Shown piece after piece: positions 42,028 through 52,544 of a stretch of 64,000 nt of DNA (position 1 is its first letter; the number at the start of each line of letters is the position of its first letter). Source of the DNA: Paraspadella gotoi (lineage: Eukaryota; Chaetognatha). The position numbers and the translations under genes are program-made. The notes under the pieces were generated by a model that had not been told where the DNA came from, ran no database searches, and saw only the letters and a list, made by a program, of their open reading frames with translations. The stretch is taken from assembly GCA_051294375.1 (NCBI GenBank), contig CM119268.1:6581232-6645231 (forward strand), written 5' to 3'.

Positions 42028-43334
42028 ACGAAGATCGTCCGCCTGGATGGAAGAAATCCGATGCCTGCAACCTCTCGCCCAACACCTGGAAGAAGAAGAT
42101 CGGCGTCGCGACGGCCAAAGACGAGAGATTCGAACGCCCTTCGTGAGTCGGAGGCCGATCGAATCAAAGGAAGTGAAAGATCGCGTCGACGCCTTGAATC
42201 GTCGCGTCGCCGAACTCGACGGCGTCGTCGCCGATCTCCGGCGGCGCGAGACTCAATTGCGCGCCGAATCTCCTCGACGAGAAAACGAAGGCTCGCCTCT
42301 TGCCTGGCCGAAGCGGAAACGCGCCTGGCCGACGCCGAGCAACGTCACGGCCGCGCCTGTCGAGACCGCGATCTCGCTCTCGGCCTGTTGCGCGTCTGCA
42401 GCGCGACTGGCGCGCAAAGAACGCGCCGTTTCCTGCATGGCGCGTCGGGCTGGAGAATGTGGCGCACGGAAGGCGCCGACGCCGCTCGGAGGTGTGACGA
42501 GATGAACGAGGCATTCGCGAGAGCGAGAGACGTGAAACGATCGCGGTAGAGAGAGAGACGAACGAGAGAGAGAGGAAAGCCCATGGCGGGAAAAGTTAAA
42601 GCGGCGGAAGAGGGCGTGGCCGAGGAAAGGAAGAACGCCGCCAAAGCGAAGGAGGAGCGGAGGAAGCGAGAGGAAGGGAGGAGAGAGAGAGGGAGGGGAG
42701 GTTAGCAGCCGAGGAGGAGGGGAAGAGGTGGAGGGAGACGGCGAACAACGAGAGAGGGAGGAGTCGGCGAAAAAAGGAGAAGCGATTGGCGGCGACGAGC
42801 GCCAAATTGGCGGCGCTAAAAATGGGCGTGATCAAAGCCACGACGCCGGAAAGGCCGGCGTCGGGAGAAGAGGATCCTGAAGAGGACGACGACGCCGCAG
42901 TCCTCGACGACGTTGTTCGACTCGCCGAACGCGAAGCCGGCGCCGCTCGGGATCTTCACTTTGTCCGCGCCAAGTTGAACGAATCGGAGACTAACCGGAA
43001 GAAGACGCGAGAGGGCGTGGCCGCGTTGAGGGAAGAGTTGGAAGCGTCTCGTCGTCGTCTCGTCGATTCCTTCACCGTGCAACGCGTCCGCGAGGAGATC
43101 GCCAATCTCAAGACGCTTCTCTTCGAGGGCGCCAGCATCTTGCTCCCTCTCAACGCCGCCGTGCTCGGGGTACTGGAGGCAGCGTTGCGGTGGCAGGAGA
43201 GGATCGACCGCAGTCTCCGTAGCTGCTTGATGACGGCGGCGCGGCGGGGGAAGGAGTTGGAATACGAGGAGGCGGCGCCGTGGGACACGATCGACGCGCT
43301 GAGGGGAATCATCGAAGGGGAAGGGGGAAACTGA
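42028..43334 (+). CDS. Coiled-coil protein, reading frame broken by several indels
   Basis: Plus-strand coding-like sequence that changes frame at least four times. Segments: DRPPGWKKSDACNLSPN (from 42,034), then VKDRVDALNRRVAELDGVV, then LAEAETRLADAEQRHGRA, then KVKAAEEGVAEERKNAAKA (ATG at 42,583), then LAAEEEGKRWRETANNERG and, from about 42,702, one open frame to the TGA at 43,334. The final part holds LREELEASRRRLVD and ends LEYEEAAPWDTIDALRGI. One break falls in a GAGAGAGAG run at 42,680-42,700. Heptad-like Leu/Ala spacing and high Glu/Arg content point to a coiled coil; I do not recognise the family. AATAAA follows near 43,530. Sequence error beside the gap, or a decayed gene, would both fit. 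Confidence 0.5.
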
Positions 43335-43785
43335 AAGGAGGGGACGAAAGAGAAGAGGAATAATGAATGATCTACGTATGAATAATCAATGAACGATTAA
43401 TGAATATTTAATGAACGTATTGATTTACAGATGAATGAATGTCCGAGCAAAAATGAATCCATTGATGAATAAAAGCCGATGAACGAATCCACGAAAGTTT
43501 CTTCCCGACATAGAGAAAATTAGTCATGAAGAAATAAATAAATCGATACACATATTGACCAAATAAATTCGTAAATAAACACAAACTTGTTGATTTTTCT
43601 TCTGGAATATATTCTTTTGTTTGTTAAGGTAGAAAATTCCAACAAACATTTAATCGCTAAATTCGGTATTCTACGATTTTCGTAGGTTCCAATCCCAACG
43701 ATTTTAGGTCAACCACGGGTCCTGAAAAAGAAAAGATCTTTGTCAAAATCCAACGATGTAAGGCCTCGATATTACTCTCTCTCTA

Positions 43786-43820
<35 letters not shown>

Positions 43821-45240
43821 TTCCTTTCGTGGTTACGATTACCCTGGGAACCGATGATTGGTTTTTGCCCAAATTATTTTCCCTTGTCGAGAAAATCAAA
43901 TTTTAATTTCGAAATTCCGTTTCTCGATTTTGTCACGGAACGATGACGTAACTATGACGCAAAAGGCGCCGCGGGGTGGCGTCCTTGGCCGACATCAAAT
44001 CATATTCGTAATTAAGGCCGAAAAACGAATTCCTTTGAAATCAATTTTCTCTTAACTTTGGGCACACGTTGTGCCACACAATGACCTCCGCCCACGCGAT
44101 TTCGCCGTCAAACAGTTGGTTACTGGAAATCGATCGTTAATTCTAATTTAACCTTGAGCTCATTTTTTGGTTTCGTTTGCTTCTTTGTTGTTTTTTTTTC
44201 CATTTTAATAATTATGACAATAGGATAAGGATAAGAATCACTAACGTTTTACGGGAAATCTCAAATTACAAAAATATCTTCTTGCGTTCCGAGTCCGAAC
44301 AAGCATTGAATCCCAAAATGCTTGCATCGGGTTTCGGAAGCCCACACGTTTTCGACATCTGCGTTCCCGGGTGACGTCACACGCCGGTGAAAAACGACGT
44401 CGTTTATACGCAGCCAAGGGGGATTAAAGGTTTTGAAATCAAGGGGAAAAAACCGAAATAGAAAAATATTGATAAAAAATGCTTTTAAGATTTACGATTT
44501 AAGAAATGTTATTCAAAAAACCCCTAACAATATTTTTAGAATAAAAATAAAAACTAGGAAAAGAATCCATATATTAAATGCTTAGAAATAATTTAAGTAC
44601 TTTTTTTATGGTTTCAAATTTAAAAAAAAAATAACTTGATAATTTTAAAAACATATTTATTTTTTTTTTTGAAACACGAACAAAAAGCGATTGAAAGTCG
44701 TTTGGTCGAAAGGAAAATCAGAGCTGAGAAAGGGAGGAAGAAAGATAGGAAATGAGTAGAAAATGGAGGAAGAAAGAGAGAATATGAGAAGAAAGGGAGG
44801 AAGAAAAGAAAATTGAAAAGAAAGGGGGAGAAAGAGAGAAAATGAAAAGAAAGGGAGAAGAAAAAGAGAAGAAAGGAGAAGAGAAAACAAAGAGGGAAAA
44901 AGAGAAGAAAGGGGGAAGAAAGAGAGGAAATTATAGAAGAGAAAAAAGAGGTAAGAAAGAGAGGAAATTATAAAAATTGGAGGAAGAAAGAGAGGAAATG
45001 AGAAGAAAGGGAGGAAGAAAGAGAGGAAATGAGAAAAGAAAGGAGGAAGAAGAGAGGAAAGAGAAGAAAGGGAGGAAGAAAGAGAAGGAAATGAGAAGAA
45101 AGGGAGAAGAAAGAGAAGGAAAATGAGAAGAAAAGGGGGAAGAAAGAGAGGAAATGAGAAGAAAGGGAGGAAATAGATGGAGGATGGAGATCGTGAGAAT
45201 TGAGAGAAAGGAAGAAAGTAGGCGGAGTGTGTGTGTGAGT

Positions 45241-45304
<64 letters not shown>

Positions 45305-45712
45305 AAGTTTTTTTCAACTTCTGTTTTGTTCATTGATGCCGTAAATCAATCCCTCTCGCACCAAAACAACGGAAGCCCTTCAACACTAAAAACCAAATTC
45401 CCGTTCGATGCGGCGGCACGAGAACGCTTTTCGTCAAGCGATAGGATTTATCGTAAATCAGTACCTGGTTTGATTTTAATGAATTTTCAGTTTGACTGTT
45501 AACTCTCCGTTCTCATGATTCTTAAATTCAAAATAACAGTTCGAATTCGATCCAATTCATACCTTTAAATGTTGAGCCAATAAAGAAATCATAAAGCGAA
45601 TCGATGAAAATCCGATGATAAAACGATTTAGTAAACCGATCAATCTAAAAACAAATGGTCATCTCATTTCCTTGTTATTTTAATCCATTCCTCCCACACC
45701 CCCCCATTGCAG
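43335..45712. other. No gene seen; purine-rich low-complexity DNA
   Basis: 3' UTR-like AT-rich DNA, a CT run (43,772-43,821), AT-rich sequence, then about 520 bp of GGAAGAAAGAGAGGAAATGAGAAG-like purine repeats (44,715-45,235) ending in a GA microsatellite (45,239-45,298). Confidence 0.6.
44715..45300. repeat. Purine-rich minisatellite and (GA)n microsatellite
   Basis: Degenerate units of about 25-35 bp built from GAAAGGGAGGAAGAAAGAGA, all purine on the plus strand, followed by GTGTGTGTGAGTGAGAGA and a pure GA run. Confidence 0.88.
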
Positions 45713-47001
45713 TTTCCCAACGCGCTTCCACGCCTCAACAACAACAACAACAACCTTCAGTCGAACTCTCCCGCCCTCGAGGTTCAAAAGCCGCAACAAA
45801 AGGCGGACAAGACGAAAGAGGACGGAGGCGGCGGCGGCGGCGGTGGCGGTGGCGGCGGGGGAGGCGGCGGCGCAGGAGGAGGCGGTGGAGGAGGAGGAGG
45901 AGTGGGAGGAGGAGGATCGTTTCTTCCCACCATCTGACGGGTAATCAAGGATAATTGGGGATTGTGGGAGGGGGGGGGTAGTAATATGCAGCTGTGTTTG
46001 ATTTAGTGATTTCGAACGTTTCCTGCTGGGGGCTCTTATCAGTTTTATAGTGTAGTGTTATCTCTACGAGTGAGAATTCTCAAAAGAGTCTTGAAAGAGT
46101 CTGAACGAGAGTGTCGATGCTTACTGAGTCTCTCTCTCTCTTCCTCTCGTTGATCTTCCTTGTTTTAAGTTCCACCGAAACGGATGTACGTAAAAGTGGG
46201 TTTATGAGTTTGTGTCTTTTGTTTATCTTCTCTTTTAAAATAAAACAAATCCTAACAATCATTATTTTTTTTCTTATTTTTATTGCATATTTCTGATTCG
46301 CTTCACAGGATGGCCACGGAGTTCCTAGCCAGCAGCATTCCGCTGGTCGCAAAAATAAACTCAATATTCATCATCATCATCATCATCATCCACCGCCCGC
46401 GCCTCCAGCGCCGCCGCCTCCTGCGCCGCCGTCACCGACGCATCAAATTTCGCGGATCAACATCGACGCGAGTGTCTGCATCCCTGCGTCGACGCCGCAG
46501 CCCGGCGCTCCAACTGCGCCGCCGCTTCTTCCGCCCTCGCGACAAACGTTCGACCCTTTCGTCGGCGGCCGCAGCAGCATCAGCAACGGGTCCATCTTCA
46601 GCAGCAGCGACGCCGGCTTCAAAATGGCGACGAAGGAAAATCGTGAGGCGTCCTTTCTCCCTCGTCAAAACGCGTCGAACGTTTGGCGAAAGGGCGGCGG
46701 CGGCCTAAACACCCAGCCTTCCAACCTTACCCGTTACAACATGGCCAAAAAGATCAGGCACGGTTGCGCGGTCAAGGGAGGAGAGGACCGCGTGCCAAGC
46801 GGACGAACTAACGGAAGTCGTTCCCCCTTTAGTCCGGATAGGAAACGCGCGGAGGTCGGCGGCGCCTCCAAGCGGAATAAAAAAGGGAAGCAGACGACCC
46901 CGGCGAAAAAGAATGGCGGCGTCGACGGCGCAGAAAGAGACGACGCCGAAAACGGGAAGAGCATGAAAATTTTCTACTTGCAAAACTTTAAGTTTCGCTA
47001 A
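45713..47001 (+). CDS. Low-complexity C-terminal exons, probably the distal tail of the CDKL-like kinase
   Basis: Exon 45,713-45,940 (acceptor CCATTGCAG, donor GTAATC) in phase 0 encodes FPNALPRLNNNNNN, LQSNSPALEVQKPQQK, a ~25-residue Gly run and SFLPTI, then an in-frame TGA two codons before the donor. Exon 46,309-47,001 (acceptor CTTCACAG) is open from its first codon: DGHGVPSQQHSAGRKN, seven His, PPPAPPAPPPPAPP, RINIDAS, SFLPRQNASNVW, a basic region and TAA. AATAAA follows at 47,028. Kinase exon 6 also ends in phase 0, so a join is allowed. If the TGA is real the protein ends in exon 45,713; if it is an error or spliced around, the second exon continues it. The homology of the tail is unproven. 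Confidence 0.55.
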
Positions 47002-48379
47002 AACCCAGGAACGAGGCGGAAAAGGAAAATAAACCAAAGGCGGTGCCATTTTTTTTTCCCGAAAAAAAATTATTATTTTTGCGAACTTTAAAATGTATTT
47101 TCGTCGTGAATATGCGTTGACCTTCATCATAAATTGTAAATTTTCATTTCGTGTGATTGGAGGGTATCGTGGAGGGTAATCATTTTTGTAAATTCGCGTA
47201 CAATCTCATTGGAGAAAATTAGCTTATTATATATTTAATAAATTTATGCGCAATAGTTATAGCTGTCGACAAAATAATCTTAAATATCTAATATTTTTAC
47301 TTTAATATTATAAAAAGCTAATCCAAACAAGCATGTCATTGTACAAATTATCGATACTTCTACGGTATGGGCGCATGCAGATCGGAACTCCTACGGCCAG
47401 GCTCTTAATAATCTGCGCGTAACTAGTCAACTTACTCAACACAAGGAGAACAACCCTGTAGTTTCTGATACGCACCAATAAACCTTAATTCGTTGCACAC
47501 TTCGCGTCCTTTATCTCACCCCTTATATTTCTTTTTAGAATACCAAAGAGTATATATACAAATTACAATTATACATATAGTTTCTTTACAGCCTTAGATG
47601 CATTTTGTCTTTATATTGTCAACGCTTAATGTCCGTCCACCATGTTTGGAAACTGTTTGTTTACAATGACTTTTGTTTACAAACATGGCAAGTCTCACCT
47701 GCGTGCCTTGCAATAATGCAATTGTTTCTTTTTAAATCTCACTTCCCGTTGCAAAACATCTTTCACGATGTTGTTCATTCCAGCTAGTTAACGAAATAGA
47801 TTATAGAATGTTTCACATGCGCACAGAAAAACATCTGAATGTTTTTTGTTTTGTGAATATATTGGATGACGTAAAGAAACTGTCGCAGGAGTCTTTTTGA
47901 GTCCTTTTGAGTAGGTTATCAGTTGTAAATTGTAAAAAGCGGATGCATTTCACGATCTGTTGTGATATAAAACTAACAGGTATCATTTAATGATTTAAGA
48001 AACCGCGTCCACTTCCCTCACCAAAGCGTTATAATTCAATTAACCAATAACCATTCTAAAAATTAGAATGTTCACTGCCTCTAACTTTACAATCAAAAAG
48101 CTGCTGATTTTTTCGCTTGTTTGTGGCAAATTTTTTTTTGTACATTAAATTTGGACGAGTGATTAAAATACATTGTTTGTATTTTTCAAGTTATTGCTTC
48201 TATGTTAATTTATGTAAATCAGTTAGAAACCTCGATAAAATACTATTTTAAAAATAACTACGAAGTTATTATAGATGAAGTTATTTATAATTATCGTCAG
48301 GAACAAAAACACAAACGCATAAATAATCATGAATAATTTACAATTAACCAAATCATCTATTCTGATAACAGCGAACTCT
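47002..48379. other. Intergenic AT-rich DNA, no gene seen
   Basis: It lies between the convergent ends of the plus-strand tail exon and the minus-strand receptor-like gene. No recognisable RNA or protein gene. Confidence 0.6.
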
Positions 48380-51300
48380 TCAAACGTGCGTTGACTCTAG
48401 TCTAAATATTTCCTGTCTAAAACTTGAAATTTCTCGCACTTCTCGGCAGAGATCTGCCGCCGAGAGTTGGCGTCTCCAAATCGGCGCGGATCCGGTTTCG
48501 TTGACCGCGGCGCGCGGCGACGCGACGAAGACGCCGCCGGCGTCCAGAACTGCTGTCGATATTCTGTTCGGGGACGCAGAGGCGCGGGAAACGTCGAAGA
48601 CATCGTCGGGTCCATCCTCCACGTCGACAAGCCGTTCGCGCGACGAAGATCTCGACGACGACGCCGTCCCGGCGAGATCGGCGTCGGAAACGGCGCTGCG
48701 TCGAGAGGAGCGGATGGATGAGAGGCGGAACCGTCTCGAGGAGGGACGGGGGACGGCGAGGGGGGCGGCGGGGCGAAAGAGTTTATTAGAGGAAGCGGAG
48801 ATGGTCCCGCGAAGTGGGCGCGAAGTGGGCAGGAAGGCAGCGGGCTCCTCTTCGTTCGTCCAGTGACCACTTATTAAAGTAGCGGTGGTCGAAGTCAGAG
48901 TGGGGCAATTAAAGGGGCGAGGAAGGGGAGAGTTGGGGAAAGAAGCGGTGGGTAGGGGAGTAGAGGTGAGGGGGAGAGACGAGCCTTTTTCGAGGTCAGG
49001 GTCGATCGAAGCCGCTCTAATCTCTTTCTCTTCGTGAGGAGGAACTCCTCTTCCTCCTTCTATTGCGATTGCTTGTGAGGCTCCTCCTCTTCCGGCGAAG
49101 GAAGAGGGCGAGTGGATGATTCTCGTCGGAAGCCGCGAATCGAATTCCTCACCAGAGAGTTGGGTGAGCCGGTTGTTGTTGTTATTTCGGACCGGATGGA
49201 TTCTCTCGGAAGAGCAAGCATCGATACGAACTCCGTTAGAGTCATTGTCGTCAGGGAGAGAAGAAGGGGCTGGCGAAAATGCGAAGTGTGTGCGAACGGA
49301 CGGAAGGGGGAAACAAAGGGGTGAAGGTGGAAAAGAGAGAGGATCAGGTCGTAAGGAAGACCGAAGGGGTAAAGCATCGGGAGAAGGAAAGACGAAAACT
49401 GAGGCGGCTGGGGTTTGGAAAAGAGGGGAGTCGGGAAAGGAGACGAGTCTGAGAGGTGGCGGCGGCATTTTGACGTTAGGGCGGGCGACCGAGGAGAGAG
49501 GCGCGGTTACGGATGGGCGGAAAGCAGTCGGGGGCGCTTCCTCTATGTCGATCCCATTGATACGCCCCGAGGAAACGACCCCGCTTTTCGCCGAGGACGA
49601 AGAGCGGCGCCGGAGCATGGAAACGACGACGATCAAGAAGACGAAGGAGCCCACAGCGGTTCCAATGACGACGACGAGGTAGAATTCAAAATCTTCGTCA
49701 CCATCGTCGTCGTCATCGTCGTCCATTTCCGATAATGTCGTCGGCGATGCCGTCTCGATCCCGCCGCCGACGACCACGAGAGCTTTGGATGTGTCGACGA
49801 CGACGGGTTCCGAGAAGGCGATGGGCGATTCTTCGACGAAGGCACGGATTTCGACCTTGAAGACGGAATCGGTCGCGAGTCGAATCTCCGCCCTGCTGAG
49901 TAGAGTCTCCGTCTCGTAGATCTCATCCGTTGCGTCATTGGCCTCTTTGCGCCGCGCCTCCATCTCATCCGGCGTCAGGATCCCGTACCACTTGACCAAA
50001 TAAGTCACGTGTTCGTCCGGCGTCGCCGGCGTGATCTCCGGCCAGCGGAGATTGACCCTGGCGCTTTCGTCACCGAATCCGATCGTCATCCGCGTGACTT
50101 CCGGGCGCCAAGCTTCGAAAAAGGCGCCGGTAGCGGCGGCGTCGTTTTGAACGGTGAAGCAGCGCGTAAAGGTCAGATCGGGATTGGCGCAGCCGTCGGT
50201 GACAAAACGGGCGACGTCGAAAGTCGTCGGCGGGAAGTCGGTTGATCTGACCACGTCGACGATGAGTTGGAACTCGGAGTTGAAAGTCAGATCGTGGAGG
50301 GTCTTCTTGACGACTCTGGCTCGGGTCGGCGATAACTCCAGCAAGAATGCATCGTCCACGTTGGAAGGACAAGTAGGAAAGTCCGGATCAACGTCGCCGC
50401 GGATTCGTTGGAGGTGGAGTCGATAGGCGGCGCGTCCGCGCAATGTCGCCGGCTGCTCGAAGGAGACGACCGCGAAAACTGCATCGTCAGAGCCGCGGAT
50501 GTCAACGGCAACGGCGACACGACGCGCTGAGGGGCGGCGCCTAAGAGGCAGATGGAGGCGGCGCCGAGTCTCGAAGACGGCACCGGAGGTGGAAAAAGCG
50601 CGCAAGAGGAAGGTGGGCGCGGCGTATCGCGGAGGAGGAGAGAAGGAGCCAATGACGTTGCTGCGCTCAAGGACGTCGGTGAAGGTCTCGTCGGAAAGAT
50701 CGAGATCGACGGAGTTGTCCAGAGTTTGGGTCAGAGAGACGGAAGAGTGTCCATCGACGAGGCGAAGGTCGTAGACGACGGAGGCGTCGCCAATGGTCGA
50801 CGGTCGCCATGACAACTTGAGACGCGGGTATTCGTCGACGACGCCGACGATCGACGCGGTGGCGTCGGAAAAAATCCTTCGAGTCGAGGATTCGAACAGT
50901 CGAACTTCTTTGAAACGACAGGCTGTCTGACATCCCGGAAGCTGAAGACAATTATGAAAATAGAAATGAGTATTGGATATAATTTTTACACGCAATCCGG
51001 CTTTGATAAGTCTGCAACATATTACATATAACGACGCAACAAAACTTCTTGTGCATCATATGAAAATAAGCAATTTCAACTTACGCAAAATCTTTTGGGC
51101 ATCCGGCACATGGAGCCCCAGACGTTGAAGTTCCGGAACAGCATCGAGCAAGTCTTCCAGCACATTTGGCAATCGGCGTTGGAGGCGCAACCGTCGTCGC
51201 GATTTACAGAGACTTCTTTGATTTTCTGGTCGTCGATTTGGCCGTCGACGAGGGGTGTTATTGGAAGATGCTGGGAGGCGCACCTGGCTCGGCACTGGGC

Positions 51301-51420
51301 CTTCCACGCGTCCGCCTCTTCGCGAGACGACGCGGTGGCCATGGAAACCGAACTGACTAATAGCACCGTCATCAGGAAATACGATGCCATCGCGAAATGC
51401 GAAGGGTGGAATTTCTTCAT
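48380..51420 (-). CDS. Anosmin-like Cys-box / fibronectin III single-pass membrane protein
   Basis: Two exons, 51,085-51,420 and 48,380-50,941, join in phase 0 (RFC|LPGC) to give 965 aa. Residues 1 to ~32 are a signal peptide (MASYFLMTVLLVSSVSMA); M1 and M11 are both possible starts. A Cys box follows with QCRARC, then GCASNADCQMCWKTC, WGSMC, RFC and LPGCQTACRFK. Its C-x2-C and C-x5-C-x2-C-x3-C spacing matches the N-terminal Cys box of anosmin-1 (KAL1). The anosmin WAP domain is absent and about three FN3-like regions follow (about 140-525; for example YPRLKLSWRP, ARVNLRWPEI, TYLVKWYG). An acidic run (about 519-532) precedes one membrane span (about 533-556, VIGTAVGSFVFLIVVV) and RRR. The ~409-residue cytoplasmic part is Ser/Pro-rich, with no kinase domain. 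Likely a cell-surface receptor or adhesion protein; the FN3 calls are inferred. Confidence 0.8.
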
Positions 51421-52544
51421 CCGATACGAGCGTCAGATATTTTTTTTTTAATTGAGATTAAAGGATCTTTTTTTTCTTGCGTTTTTTTTTGTTAAAGTTT
51501 ATAATATTTAGAAGATTCGCATGGAAAAAAATATTCGAAACTTCTGGGCCGTTTTAACGGATGAAACCCAAGCTGGGTTGGAAAAAAAACTGGAAAATGT
51601 GAGAAGGGCTTTTGGACGGTGAGATTTTATACCGAGGTTTCGAGCGGGGAAGAGGAAGAGGAGAAGGAGGAAGAGCGATCGAGTTCCTGGGAAAAGACGA
51701 GAGAGGATTGACTCTTCCGAGTTCTCGATACACCATATTTAGGGTCGCGAAAGGATTTAATGAGATCGACTCAATTTTAGAGAGAGAGAGAGAGATTGTT
51801 CCCGAGAATACAATTGCGTCTCACCCGTGGCCACTGGCCATGGGTTGCGTTAGGGAATCGAACAGGGTCAACTAAAAAGACGATCACAATGACCGGCTAA
51901 GGACGCGGGAAAATTCCCACGGGGTCGACGGGGACCCCGGAAGACGATCATGGGACACTAATTTCTTAGTAATATCCAATCCAATATCTCAGTTAATTCC
52001 CATTATTGAGAAGATTTAAGAAAAGTTCCTCTTTATATTCTACTAAGGTCCATACTATGGACTCCATAGGCATAGATTACTCGTAGTTTTTGGACTTAAT
52101 CACACCTTACAGGGAAGTAGGTAGTAATACTAATAGCAATAACTAATAAATTTTAAAGAGTACTAACTATTTAACGGTATATTCATTATTATTCAATATA
52201 ATTTCATATAATCGTAAATCTTCAACAATCTAAACGTTTCTTATTTATTTCTCATCTATAATCTAAATGCTTCCGGTGAATTGTTCCGAATTATTAATAA
52301 TATTTTCGGCTGTCTTTTGTAAAATTGAGCCTTTTAGTTCAACAAATTCTAAAGCGTAGAGCATTAATTTTTTATTTCGATAAAATTCTAACGATGAACG
52401 GCTAATTTTTCTGACAAATTGATAACTATTGAAAACAAAACAAAAGAAACGTCCAATAAACATTGACAGTTTTTTCAATATTTACACTTCAAACCGCAAG
52501 ACTTTTTCTCAATTTCTGATTTGATTTTTTCCCCAAAAAGCCAA
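51421..52544. other. Intergenic region, no gene seen
   Basis: Promoter side of the receptor-like gene, then AT-rich sequence that includes the SF3A1 3' UTR. A short GA run lies at 51,780-51,795. A palindrome-rich segment (GTGGCCACTGGCCATGG near 51,829, and GGTCGACGGGGACCCC near 51,921) is unexplained. Confidence 0.55.

Noticed and set aside
46283-46708. Arg/Ala-rich plus-strand frame starting near the exon at 46,309
   Set aside because: Overlapping frame of the exon that reads through 231 codons to 47,001 with better composition.
51820-51940. Possible minus-strand tRNA or SINE around TGTTCGATTCCC
   Set aside because: No cloverleaf and no A box; left as unexplained palindromic DNA.
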